From: Aliiglaciecola lipolytica E3 | Lineage (GTDB): Bacteria > Pseudomonadota > Gammaproteobacteria > Enterobacterales > Alteromonadaceae | DNA: 64,000 nt | NCBI RefSeq assembly: GCF_000314975.1 | Contig: NZ_BAEN01000035.1 | Span: 1-64,000, forward strand | Reading direction: 5' to 3' | Made by a program: the position numbers and the translations under genes | The notes under the pieces: model-generated | What the model was told of the DNA's origin: nothing | Databases searched by the model: none | The model's input: only the letters and a program-made list of their open reading frames with translations | Shown: positions 23,350 to 30,757 of the stretch, in pieces | Position numbering within the stretch: position 1 is the stretch's first letter | How the letters are laid out: every line of letters starts with the position of its first letter

Positions 23350-23943
23350 CTATTTATTATTTGGTGCTTCTTCTATAGCTCCTGCTATAAATCTATCTAC
23401 ACATTTAGCCAGTGAAGAGAGTCTTGTTCCATCTCCATTTGGTGCATTAAAACTGTAAGGAATTTTACGTTTTTTACTTGTTAAATAAGGTTTGCCAGTT
23501 TCATTGTCGTACTCAATCACATATTCTGAGAAACTTAACGTCCCAGCGGGAGATTTTTTTAAATTCCCATTTTTAAATCTATCATAAACATGCAGCGCAT
23601 TACCGTTTTCCAATTCATTTTCATAAACAACATGCCAACCTAGAGCCTCCAATTTATTTTTAAACTCAAAGTAAACTTCTTCAATATTTGAGTAAAATTT
23701 TACCTTCGTATTTTCCCAAGATTGCTCGCTGTTACGTAATTCATGATCAACAATTTCAATTTTATCGATTAGGAATACTTTTGCTCTGTTTGTTACAAGA
23801 CATTTAGCTCGTACCTTTCCATCTTCAAGTATTTGTAACGGAAGAACTTGGCGCACCGAACCTGGCTTACTGCCACCATTATATTTAATGGTTAATACTT
23901 CATCGCACTCTATTGCGCCTTTTATATTTTCACTCACATCCAT
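23350..23943 (-). CDS. WYL-like domain protein
   Basis: The first half (about residues 10-70) has the spacing of a WYL domain: LTIKYNGGSKPGSVRQVLPLQ, then VRAKCLVTNRAKVFLIDKIE, that is a basic small-barrel ligand-sensing fold. WYL domains occur in regulators of defence systems and DNA repair. No helix-turn-helix precedes it, so it is not a typical WYL transcription factor. The second half (HVVYENELENGNALHVYDRF onward) is unrecognised. The 197-residue protein follows terS on the same strand after 63 bases. Confidence 0.6.
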   Translation of the reverse strand: MDVSENIKGAIECDEVLTIKYNGGSKPGSVRQVLPLQILEDGKVRAKCLVTNRAKVFLIDKIEIVDHELRNSEQSWENTKVKFYSNIEEVYFEFKNKLEALGWHVVYENELENGNALHVYDRFKNGNLKKSPAGTLSFSEYVIEYDNETGKPYLTSKKRKIPYSFNAPNGDGTRLSSLAKCVDRFIAGAIEEAPNNK

Positions 23944-24006
23944 ATCAATTCCATTTTATTTGTATTCGTTCAATGAAACTTCATTATGGAGGATATAATG
24001 AATTGA

Positions 24007-24393
24007 TTAAAGTCCATACTTGTCGATCATTAATTGGTCTGGGTCTTTTTGCTCTAATTTCGCTTTAGCTCGACTCTCAGGCGTTAAACATAAGTCTGAT
24101 GCCAATCCTCTTAATTGGGCGTGTAAAGACGCTGTGAAGCCGTCAGAATCACCTCTAAGCTTTGCCAAAAGAAAGCAATATTGTTCTAAAAGTGGCTTAT
24201 CAGCCAATGTAATAAGCTTGTATTGAGTCATTGCCTTGTTCACTTCACCCCATATTTTACGATGTTCACCTTTAAGGTGTTTCGGGCAGTGGGGAAAGCT
24301 ATAAGCCCCTTCAACACTGAGCTTGGGCGATTCTCTGTCTTTTCTGTGTGTACCTTCGAGTAACTTCTCAATTGCTGTTTTTGATTGTGTCAT
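24007..24393 (-). CDS. terS: P27-family phage terminase small subunit
   Basis: DNA-recognition subunit of a packaging terminase. The 128 residues follow the P27 pattern: a basic N-terminus with LEGTHRKDR, then SFPHCPKHLKGEHRKIW, LITLADKPLLEQYC and the C-terminal LTPESRAKAKL. The mid-protein motif (P-x-C-P-x-H-L and the aD-x-x-x-l-e-x-Y region) is convincing. In phages terS sits beside terL; here the neighbours are the portal gene and a WYL-like gene, and no terL exists in the element. An AGGAATGGG site precedes the ATG. Confidence 0.8.
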   Translation of the reverse strand: MTQSKTAIEKLLEGTHRKDRESPKLSVEGAYSFPHCPKHLKGEHRKIWGEVNKAMTQYKLITLADKPLLEQYCFLLAKLRGDSDGFTASLHAQLRGLASDLCLTPESRAKAKLEQKDPDQLMIDKYGL

Positions 24394-24522
24394 GTCCCAT
24401 TCCTACATGTTTATGTCTCAAATTTTCAACTGACGGTGTGTAAATAAAACTGGGCGGCGGTACTGGTAAACTAGGACTCTAGTCCTTAAAATACCCCCGT
24501 ACCCTATGCACCGAAGTGATAC

Positions 24523-25728
24523 CTAATCCGTCTCTTGTTCTGTTGATTCTGTTTGTGCCTGGTCTTGCTGCATCCAACTTTGGCTGTATTGTTCACCACC
24601 TTCTCTCGGTGGCATGTTCTCTGCTGCTCTGCATTCATTTGGATTCATTACTCCGTTTCTAATGGCTATGTCATACACGCTGAACCTGTCTTCTGCTGTG
24701 GCTCTTAGCAGGTCTTTAGTTTCAAACTCGATGATGGTGTTAGCTCTGTTACTATCACTAATGAGGCGGCTTGCTAAACCTTCTTGTATATTGCTGAGCC
24801 ATGGCCTAAGCGTCTGAGTAAGGAATGCTCGACTTGCCTCACTAAAGTTGCTGTATGTACTGTTGGTGTAGTCCATTAAGAAAATAGGACTTATCTTAAA
24901 CATTCGGGCTACATCAGAGATGGTAAACAATCTAGATTCTAGCCATTGCGCATCGTTGTTTGCTAAGCCGATTTGATTCCACTTTAAGCCACCTTCCAGT
25001 AATAATGGTTTATTACTGTTTGCTGAGCCTTTGTACTTATCGAACATTTCAGATAGTGCTTTAAATTGATCATCAGTGAGTTTCCCGTCCGTTTCTAATA
25101 CGCCTGAAACTCGCATACCATTCTTAAACTGGCTGGCTCCATGCTCTTGCTGAGCCAATCCTAGACCTATGCTTTCTCGGCAAACTTGAATAGGGCTTTT
25201 ACCTAATATTCCATCATCTGAGTGGTAGCGAATATGCAATATTTCATCCTGTAGATACTTGAATTGCTTACCTTTAGCGTTCGTGTGTTTGTAACCAAGT
25301 CGCCCAGTAGAAAGTAACTCCACTTGTATTGATTCGGGATGCAGTAAATGTAATGCGCTAGGCTTGCCCGTACCATCGAATGTGATGTAAGCGTATCCGT
25401 TGCCGCGAAGTAAAACGGATCTTAGCAAACCCATTTTAAAGTCATAAGCAGTTTGGTAAGCGTTTGGCGCCTGATTCAATAAGCGTTCAACGTGGTGTCT
25501 ACCTTGTCGCTGTTTACCTTCATCGGTTCGTCTGTAAACGTGGATTGGTAAGCTTGCCACCGATTCGGCAATGGTTGAAACTGCGCAATATACTGCGGGT
25601 AGGGTTTGGGCCACTTCACTGTTAACGTGTTTTCCGCTGGCAGTGGGTGAGCCTATGCCCAGTGATTTAAGCAATTCGTAGGTATCGGTTACCGGCTCGC
25701 TGCGCTTAAACATTTTTAGTAAGTTCAT
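24523..25728 (-). CDS. HK97-type phage portal protein
   Basis: Dodecameric ring at the capsid vertex through which DNA enters. The 401-residue sequence shows HK97-portal hallmarks: LPAVYCAVSTIAESVASLP near the start, NGYAYITFDGTGKPSALHLL, the HIRYHSDDGILGKSPIQ segment, and the late DVARMFKISPIFLMDY. The C-terminal tail is Gln/Glu-rich, as usual. It overlaps the protease gene by four bases. A 129-base gap to terS contains an AGGACT/AGTCCT inverted repeat at 24473-24486 of unknown role. Confidence 0.93.
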   Translation of the reverse strand: MNLLKMFKRSEPVTDTYELLKSLGIGSPTASGKHVNSEVAQTLPAVYCAVSTIAESVASLPIHVYRRTDEGKQRQGRHHVERLLNQAPNAYQTAYDFKMGLLRSVLLRGNGYAYITFDGTGKPSALHLLHPESIQVELLSTGRLGYKHTNAKGKQFKYLQDEILHIRYHSDDGILGKSPIQVCRESIGLGLAQQEHGASQFKNGMRVSGVLETDGKLTDDQFKALSEMFDKYKGSANSNKPLLLEGGLKWNQIGLANNDAQWLESRLFTISDVARMFKISPIFLMDYTNSTYSNFSEASRAFLTQTLRPWLSNIQEGLASRLISDSNRANTIIEFETKDLLRATAEDRFSVYDIAIRNGVMNPNECRAAENMPPREGGEQYSQSWMQQDQAQTESTEQETD

Positions 25729-26273
25729 AATCTCATCATCTCCAATCTAGCAAGCATCAAGTCAATGTCATTTGATTTTTGCTTTTCTTGAAGTGAGCGC
25801 ATGGCCACCTCAACATTTGTTGCTTGGTATGCTGGCATTCCCGTTATTGTAACTTCTAACAAGTTAGCGCTTGTCACTGTTCTAAGGGCTGGCGTTTGTT
25901 CAAAGTCCCACTGTGCGCCCTCAGGATTGACGGTAAAGCCAAAACTCATGCCGCTAATATCTTTGCGCTCGATACTCGTCATTAAGTCTCTGGCTGCTTG
26001 TATGTTTGGCGGGTCAATCTCAACAAGCAAACCCTGATCATCTTCTTTGATTTCCATGGTTCCTGCGGCCGTTCTGCCAAGTATTAATTTATGGTCATGT
26101 TCGACTAAAGCGCGAATATCGTTGGTTAAGCTGTTACCGAAAGCGCCTGCTTTAATGACTTCAACAAAACCACCTAAGTCTTGAGAGGGGGAGTTGTAAA
26201 CAACAGGCCTCCCAATAATTTTTTTACCCTTAAGGCTTAGGTCTGCTGCTGCTCTGATTTCAATTTGATTCAT
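25725..26273 (-). CDS. HK97-family prohead protease
   Basis: Serine protease of the U35/herpesvirus-assemblin clan that cleaves the capsid delta domain and scaffold during maturation. The catalytic His is in LVEHDHKLILGRT and the Ser in ISGMSFGFTV. The IKAGAFGNSL and VTITGMPAYQATNVEVA motifs are conserved. Length is 182 residues. A GAGG site lies six bases from the ATG, immediately after a terminator hairpin that separates it from the major capsid gene. Confidence 0.93.
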   Translation of the reverse strand: MNQIEIRAAADLSLKGKKIIGRPVVYNSPSQDLGGFVEVIKAGAFGNSLTNDIRALVEHDHKLILGRTAAGTMEIKEDDQGLLVEIDPPNIQAARDLMTSIERKDISGMSFGFTVNPEGAQWDFEQTPALRTVTSANLLEVTITGMPAYQATNVEVAMRSLQEKQKSNDIDLMLARLEMMRL

Positions 26274-26284
26274 ATAAACCTCGA

Positions 26285-26309
26285 TAAAAAAGGGGCTTGA
26301 AACGCCCCT
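26285..26309 (-). terminator. Terminator between capsid and protease genes
   Basis: On the minus strand AGGGGC/GCCCCT with a seven-base loop is followed by six Ts. It lies seven bases past the capsid stop and just before the protease ribosome site. Partial read-through would give more capsid than protease and portal. Confidence 0.8.
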
Positions 26310-26315
26310 AATTAT

Positions 26316-27479
26316 TTATGCTGCTTTTGGTACTAAGAATTTGATTGCGTTTGAGTCAACCAATCCACCACCAACATATCGAGTTGTTAGCATCCTAACC
26401 CAGCCTGGCAATGTAATATTGTCGCGAATCATTCGTGTGCCGCTAGTGTGGTCAATAACGTAATAAGCTCGGGCTAAGTCGCCATAGCCTATTAAGTCGT
26501 CTGACATTTCTTCAGCGATAACGATGGGTTTGCCTAGTAGGGTGTCTGGTGCTCCCTCTGCGATTCCAGCTCTAAAAAGGTAATTGTCATCATTGTCTTT
26601 TAGCTTGCGAACCTTCTCTAACATTGCATCATTCATATAGAATTTTGCTGCCATTCGATAAGCGGTTCTTAATGTGTGAGATAAGGTAATTAAATCGTCT
26701 CCGTCAATCACTCCGGTTGTAGAGGACTCAATTTCCTGTAATTCGCCAAAAGTTCGGCTAGCGTCATTTGCGGAATCGCGCGTGTAACTTAAAAGACCTT
26801 TAGGCTTTTTGCTGCCGTCTCCGGTCCAAAAGGCTGCTTCTTCTTTCAGTCCGGTTTCGTCTGCTACCTCTGAACTTAACCAGCCCGAGACATCGAAGTC
26901 AGACCAATCTAGAAGTCCCTGTGTAGTCTTTGGGTAGGCGTATAAAGAATGTACCGCAATTTGAACTTTCTCTAATTGGCTGGTATTGGTTTCGTTGCGT
27001 GTGTCGCCTTCATCGGCCCATGTAGCACTTGTGCCGCCAACACTAACCAACTTTTCATACTTTTCAGTAGAGGTGGTTTTAGTCGTTGCGTTTTGGCGAA
27101 AAACTGAAGTTTCTTTTAAAACCTTTGTAATGTCTTTATCAATGGCCGGAATAACAGTGTAACCACCGTCAGCGTTCGTACCAGCACTTAGGCTTCGTTG
27201 ATCACCTGTTTGAACAAAAGCTCTTAGTTCTTCATTGCTTGGCTTGTCGATTTTACTTTCTGGCGTTTCGCCCGTGATAAGTGAACGTTCGTTGTCTGCC
27301 AAAACTTCTTCACATTCAATTTTTTGATTTAGGTCGGTAATTTGCTTTTGCAGTTCTGCAAACTTGGTTGACTCATTATTAGTTAATGAGCGCTTTTCTG
27401 TTTCTGCAGTTGTAACGATTGCTTTCATCTGCTTGTGCAGTTCAGCTTTAGTGGAGCGTAGTTCTAGTAGTTTTTTCAT
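26316..27479 (-). CDS. HK97-type major capsid protein
   Basis: Shell protein of the phage-like head. Residues 1 to about 100 form a charged coiled-coil delta domain (LRSTKAELHKQMKAIV and ELQKQITDLNQKIE) that the prohead protease would remove. The HK97 fold follows, with LLDWSDFDVSGWLSSEVADE as the usual linking segment and the C-terminal GWVRMLTTRYVGGGLVD. At 387 residues it has normal size. In phages the order is portal-protease-capsid; here transcription reads capsid first. The start has a weak GGAA site. Confidence 0.95.
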   Translation of the reverse strand: MKKLLELRSTKAELHKQMKAIVTTAETEKRSLTNNESTKFAELQKQITDLNQKIECEEVLADNERSLITGETPESKIDKPSNEELRAFVQTGDQRSLSAGTNADGGYTVIPAIDKDITKVLKETSVFRQNATTKTTSTEKYEKLVSVGGTSATWADEGDTRNETNTSQLEKVQIAVHSLYAYPKTTQGLLDWSDFDVSGWLSSEVADETGLKEEAAFWTGDGSKKPKGLLSYTRDSANDASRTFGELQEIESSTTGVIDGDDLITLSHTLRTAYRMAAKFYMNDAMLEKVRKLKDNDDNYLFRAGIAEGAPDTLLGKPIVIAEEMSDDLIGYGDLARAYYVIDHTSGTRMIRDNITLPGWVRMLTTRYVGGGLVDSNAIKFLVPKAA

Positions 27480-27781
27480 AGTCTAGTATTCCAATTGATA
27501 AAAAATCGGGCAACTGACTAGGGAATAAGACAGAAAGGGAAAAAGATATTCAGAAACCCCTTTCAATCTGTACTCGCCTACGTCTCGCAGGTCTATACTA
27601 ATGGAATCTTGGCTTTTAGAGCTATCCACGTTTAAAACTAGAAAGTTGCCCAAAACTGTTAAAAGTAGTGAGCAAATTCAATATAACCCATTTGAAAAGG
27701 TCTGTAAACCACTTAAGGTTATGATTTTAAAGGGTTTTGTGTGTGGTTGTGGCTTGGGGTATAGCGTTGTTTTTAGGGCAT
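27480..27781. other. Gap upstream of the capsid operon
   Basis: About 300 bases between the capsid start and the preceding terminator. A short plus-strand frame at 27601-27783 lacks a ribosome site and any recognisable content, so I do not call it. The capsid promoter must lie here because the upstream genes end in a terminator, but I cannot single out convincing -35 and -10 boxes. Confidence 0.4.
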
Positions 27782-27806
27782 AAAAAAGCCGGAAATTAAT
27801 CCGGCT
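27782..27806 (-). terminator. Terminator after the small satellite genes
   Basis: Perfect seven-base stem AGCCGGA/TCCGGCT with a six-base loop and a six-T run on the minus strand, 20 bases past the 27826 stop. It isolates the capsid module as a separate transcript. Confidence 0.88.
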
Positions 27807-27825
27807 GATTGACTGCTTTCTGATT

Positions 27826-28125
27826 TTAGTTACTCAATTCTTGTTCTTGAGCTGCTTTTACCCGAGCTTGGTACTCTTCCAAAGTATCAGCAAAAACTGG
27901 CTTTTCTTCGGTCAAAGCATCACCAGCGAGTTTAATATCATGCAACAAGTCTGATACCGCCCACATCGCCTTTTTAAAGTCGTCTTTAGTATTGCTATTA
28001 TCCAGCTCTCTTAAGACTGTGGTTTTCATCATACTTAGTATGGCTAAGCTCTTGGCTACGTTCTTTTCCGCTGTATCTTGGAAGTTCAGTGTATTATTAG
28101 TGTAAATTCTTTGACGTCTTATCAT
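27826..28125 (-). CDS. Hypothetical small satellite protein
   Basis: No family recognised. The 99-residue protein is helical and soluble, with the central AKSLAILSMMKTTVLREL and AVSDLLHDIKLAGDALTEE. AAGGAGCAATACC before the ATG is a strong ribosome site. It shows a weak resemblance to the product of the upstream gene at 28140 (see findings). Position before the capsid operon, where satellites often encode phage-interference or capsid-directing factors, is suggestive only. Confidence 0.65.
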   Translation of the reverse strand: MIRRQRIYTNNTLNFQDTAEKNVAKSLAILSMMKTTVLRELDNSNTKDDFKKAMWAVSDLLHDIKLAGDALTEEKPVFADTLEEYQARVKAAQEQELSN

Positions 28126-28139
28126 TGGTATTGCTCCTT

Positions 28140-28379
28140 TTACATTCCGCTGGTTTGGGTTAATGAATCAGTTAGCGTTGAAGGTACACATTCGCTTATG
28201 TGATCAACGTCAGCAATTAGCTTTTTAGCATCATCTACTAAATCTCCAACGGTACAGGCAATTAAATCCATATCACCGTTTAGCAATTCTTGATCGCCTG
28301 TTTGATAGTGGGAAGACATCATCATTAAAATGCTATGTGCTTTACCTAATTTAATACTGGCTTTGTCTAAATTATTCAT
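28140..28379 (-). CDS. Hypothetical small satellite protein
   Basis: No family recognised. The frame is open from 28472, but the ATG at 28379 follows TTGGAGAACCAA and gives MNNLDKASIKLGKAHSILMM as the start, so I take 79 residues. The protein is helical, with CTVGDLVDDAKKLIADVD in its second half. It begins a two-gene minus-strand unit with the 27826 gene, driven by the divergent promoter at 28400-28470, and it is probably controlled by the palindromes there. Confidence 0.62.
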   Translation of the reverse strand: MNNLDKASIKLGKAHSILMMMSSHYQTGDQELLNGDMDLIACTVGDLVDDAKKLIADVDHISECVPSTLTDSLTQTSGM

Positions 28380-28403
28380 TTGGTTCTCCAATTTAAAGTT
28401 ATG

Positions 28404-28468
28404 CAAGATCGTCATCTTGTTGTATATTGGTGCGCACCAGTAAGTTAAATATAGTATGGGTGCGCACC
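28404..28468. promoter_or_regulatory. Divergent promoter region with two identical palindromic operators
   Basis: The perfect ten-base palindrome GGTGCGCACC occurs at 28429-28438 and 28459-28468, exactly 30 bases (about three turns) apart. On the plus strand TTGGTG (28427) and TATAGT (28450) form a promoter with a 17-base spacer. One operator overlaps -35 and the other the start region. On the minus strand TTAACT and TATACA, 16 bases apart, flank the first operator. A further inverted repeat CAAGAT/ATCTTG lies at 28404-28419. The RHH protein encoded just downstream is the likely repressor. Confidence 0.7.
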
Positions 28469-28471
28469 ACA

Positions 28472-28642
28472 ATGCAAGAAGAAAATAAAATTAATTCTCC
28501 AAGGACCGATAAGCGAACAACATCGACCAAGAAAAATATTCGGTTTGAAAATGATTTAGTTGAAAAGATCGATGCTGATAGAAAAGAACAGCCTTTCTCT
28601 GAATGGGTTAAAGATGCTTGTTGGAAGAAGCTTGGCAAGTAG
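28472..28642 (+). CDS. Ribbon-helix-helix (YlcI/YnfO-like) regulator
   Basis: A 56-residue protein starting MQEENKINSPRTDKR. The segment KNIRFENDLVEKIDADRKEQPFSEWVKDACWKKL in two parts matches the ribbon-helix-helix fold and the prophage YlcI/YnfO (DUF3950) proteins. It would bind DNA as a dimer of beta-strand dimers. I take the ATG at 28472, four bases after the second operator; the frame runs on upstream but would read through both operators. It is the only plus-strand gene in the element, and autorepression is likely. Confidence 0.75.
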   Translation: MQEENKINSPRTDKRTTSTKKNIRFENDLVEKIDADRKEQPFSEWVKDACWKKLGK

Positions 28643-28657
28643 CAATCTTTTGGCAAT

Positions 28658-29000
28658 AGTCGTATTTGACTAAAACCTAGTCGTTTCTGACTATTCTTCT
28701 TAAGTTCACCATCTTGTGTACTTTTGTTCACTGTATTGTGAACTTTGTTTTTCGCGCTCGTTCCTTGAAAGCCTCTATTTAATGGTTTTTTGAATGAATT
28801 AAAACACTCTTTAAACCTGTATGTATGGCTTACTATTAAGGTCTCCAGAAACTGGAGTATGCGAGAGTGATTGTGAAATCTATAAGTCATTGTTTTTCCT
28901 ATATTTGGTTTTCCCTGCATCCTCCAGAAACTGGAGCATAAAAGTTTCGCATCCTCCAGAAACTGGAGTACAAAAAGCCTTTACACTCCAGAAACTGGAG
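28658..29000. repeat. Iteron-like repeat region, candidate satellite origin
   Basis: Four identical copies of the dyad CTCCAGAAACTGGAG lie at 28843, 28922, 28954 and 28986; the last three are spaced exactly 32 bases apart. Nearby are two 14-base repeats AGTCGTATTTGACT (28658) and AGTCGTTTCTGACT (28679), spaced 21 bases, and the inverted repeat GTTCAC/GTGAAC (28726-28743). The 370-base stretch has no gene and is AT-rich between repeats. Helical phasing and position directly after a winged-helix gene suggest a replication origin with initiator sites; a regulatory array is the alternative. Confidence 0.6.
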
Positions 29001-29010
29001 CATGGAAAAT

Positions 29011-29406
29011 TTAAGGTTTGGGATTGTCGATAACATCTATAAACGTCCTCAATGCTGTTCTGGTAGGCTTTAAATCCATTTCAAAACCTCGTATCTCATC
29101 TACCTTTTCCCATGTAACAGCATAGTAATTTGGTGTTCGTCCACTCTGAGTAAGTGCGTTTCCCTTAGCTAACTCAATAAACCCTTTTTGCCTTAAACCT
29201 TTTATTGCATTACTAAGCGTTGTTTGAGATTTGAAACCTCTATGTTTTACTTGAGACCATACAGCACACAATTTACCGTTGTTTTTACCTTTATATTGAT
29301 ACGCAAACCAAAGAAGTAAGCGTATTTCATTACCAGACAGTTTGTTGAAATCTGGATGATCTATCACTCTGTTTGGTATGCCTGCAAATGGTTGAGGTTT
29401 AGCCAT
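29011..29406 (-). CDS. Winged-helix protein, candidate satellite replication initiator
   Basis: A 131-residue protein with a helix-turn-helix core: KLSGNEIRLLLWFAYQYKGKNNG, then a recognition region FKSQTTLSNAIKGLRQKGFIEL and the beta wing ALTQSGRTPNYYAVTW. This resembles the DNA-binding domain of phage and plasmid replication initiators. No helicase or primase motif is present. I use the ATG at 29406 after GGGGGA rather than the TTG at 29418. A UUCG-loop hairpin (AGCCC/GGGCT, 29421-29434) sits in its leader. The iteron-like repeats begin 11 bases past its stop. Confidence 0.65.
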   Translation of the reverse strand: MAKPQPFAGIPNRVIDHPDFNKLSGNEIRLLLWFAYQYKGKNNGKLCAVWSQVKHRGFKSQTTLSNAIKGLRQKGFIELAKGNALTQSGRTPNYYAVTWEKVDEIRGFEMDLKPTRTALRTFIDVIDNPKP

Positions 29407-29432
29407 CAAGTCCCCCAAATAGCCCCGAAGGG

Positions 29433-29828
29433 CTAAGCTGCTTGGCTATAAATGGAGTAGGGAGGTAATCCTCTTAACGGCTCTAAACCACGCTGAGAGC
29501 GCAACTTATTAACCCGGAATATTGCTCGCTCGATTGATGCATCATCTAGCAACCTATAGCGGGTATAGGTTGCTTTGCCTCCGTGCCTGTGGGTGATCGG
29601 ATTGGGTTTTCTGTCAAACATAATTCCGTGCTGGCGAAAGTTACTTACCATCGTGTGTAAGCACGATTCACCATAGGCCCAGTCTGCTTCTTTTTGAAAC
29701 ATTCCTGCGCTACCTCGATTCAAAAATTCAACAAGGCAAATTTCTTCTTTATATGGGATTAAATTTAGTTTAACCTTTTGATTCTCAGGTCTAAGGTCGT
29801 TACTCGTTTGGGTGGCGGCTTTTTTCAT
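29433..29828 (-). CDS. Hypothetical satellite DNA-binding protein
   Basis: No named family. The 131-residue protein has a plausible winged-helix unit: ICLVEFLNRGSAGMFQKEADW, then CLHTMVSNFRQHGI as the recognition part, and the wing KATYTRYRLLD. Genes of this type follow AlpA in other marine gammaproteobacterial islands, by my recollection. It overlaps the AlpA-like stop by one base (TAATG), so the two are coupled, and GGAGGCAGC precedes its ATG. Confidence 0.6.
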   Translation of the reverse strand: MKKAATQTSNDLRPENQKVKLNLIPYKEEICLVEFLNRGSAGMFQKEADWAYGESCLHTMVSNFRQHGIMFDRKPNPITHRHGGKATYTRYRLLDDASIERAIFRVNKLRSQRGLEPLRGLPPYSIYSQAA

Positions 29829-30022
29829 TACGCTGCCTCCTCTTGATTGGTTTCATTAATCCATTGCTCAATATCAGAGCTCAAGTATCGTACCTGCCTC
29901 CCTAGCTTTAAATATCTGGGCGCTTTCGCTCCCAATAACTTGCCGGTAACTCTTGACTGTCTAAGCGTGACTTCTGAAATTTTAAGCTGTGCTGCTAGTT
30001 CGATAGTGGTTAAGTATGACAT
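29828..30022 (-). CDS. AlpA/excisionase-type MerR-fold regulator
   Basis: A 64-residue winged-helix protein: LTTIELAAQLKISEVTLRQSR is the helix-turn-helix and YLKLGRQVRYLSSDIEQWI the wing with the terminal W-I motif of AlpA/HTH_17 proteins. In P4-like elements and Gram-negative PICIs AlpA activates excision or the early genes. It lies between the unknown 30125 gene and its coupled partner at 29433. The nearby integrase and the TGTCGCAC end repeats are possible targets. Confidence 0.85.
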   Translation of the reverse strand: MSYLTTIELAAQLKISEVTLRQSRVTGKLLGAKAPRYLKLGRQVRYLSSDIEQWINETNQEEAA

Positions 30023-30124
30023 CGGTATATCTCCAGTAATTAGTGGTTAGCGTTAATCGCTGGAAATATATTAGTTTGTGTGTGGGGGGATAAATAACGG
30101 GTAAAGTTATTCTTTTCAGCAACT

Positions 30125-30757
30125 TTACCCTTGGTCTAATAACTCTTTAATTTTGTCAGATATGTTTTTTTTCTCAATACCTATCGAAGCTAGGCATTCG
30201 ATTAAAAAACTATGGAATTTACTTTCTGGTGTATAGGCAGCTTTCAGTCCATGCGAACGAAATATTTTTGCGACCTCTACAATCAAGAAGCTAATTTCAT
30301 CTTTTCTCGCATATTCTGTTAGTGTGCTCATGGATTTTTCAATACCAGCAATTAAAACAGTTAAATTCCGCAGCGGTGATTCATTTAATAATTGTTGATC
30401 TGCATATCCGTGTTCATTTTTTTCAGCAAGAAAAATATGCACGGGCAAAGCTTCTGCGGATAATGGATCTAGTTCATTCAAATACTTCATAGCGTTCAAT
30501 AAATGACCATTGACTAATTCTAATGACTTTTTGGTCTCGCTTGCTCTATTGATTCTTGGAATATCGTCATTAGCTAATTTAGCTTCAATAATTTTTTCAG
30601 TTTGCTTAATCAAGCGGTCAGCGCAATCAAATTTTACTATTTTACTTAAGTTTATCGTTTGCTGGTCTGTAAATTTAAATGAGTCGACAAGGCCGCCAGA
30701 GATTGATTTAGAATTCCATTTATCTTCATACTTCCTAGCTTTATCTAAATTGGTCAT
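30125..30757 (-). CDS. Hypothetical protein coupled to the integrase
   Basis: No family recognised. The 210-residue protein is soluble, helical and charged. The second half has IAGIEKSMSTLTEYARKDEIS and a C-terminal HSFLIECLASIGIEKKNISDKI. Its start overlaps the integrase stop by four bases, so the two are translationally coupled and expressed in the integrated state. Coupling to int makes a role in maintenance, immunity or defence possible, but the sequence shows no motif for any of these. Confidence 0.62.
   Translation of the reverse strand: MTNLDKARKYEDKWNSKSISGGLVDSFKFTDQQTINLSKIVKFDCADRLIKQTEKIIEAKLANDDIPRINRASETKKSLELVNGHLLNAMKYLNELDPLSAEALPVHIFLAEKNEHGYADQQLLNESPLRNLTVLIAGIEKSMSTLTEYARKDEISFLIVEVAKIFRSHGLKAAYTPESKFHSFLIECLASIGIEKKNISDKIKELLDQG

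Noticed and set aside
24473-24486. AGGACT/AGTCCT inverted repeat between portal and terS as a pac or cos site
   Set aside because: A single short repeat without supporting structure; location near terS is suggestive only.
27601-27783. 60-residue plus-strand frame before the capsid gene
   Set aside because: No ribosome site, no known features, and it runs into the terminator that serves the opposite strand.
28843-29000. Regularly spaced 15-base repeats resembling a short CRISPR array
   Set aside because: Repeats are short dyads with 17-base intervals, no cas genes are present, and the first interval is 79 bases. Iterons or operators fit better.
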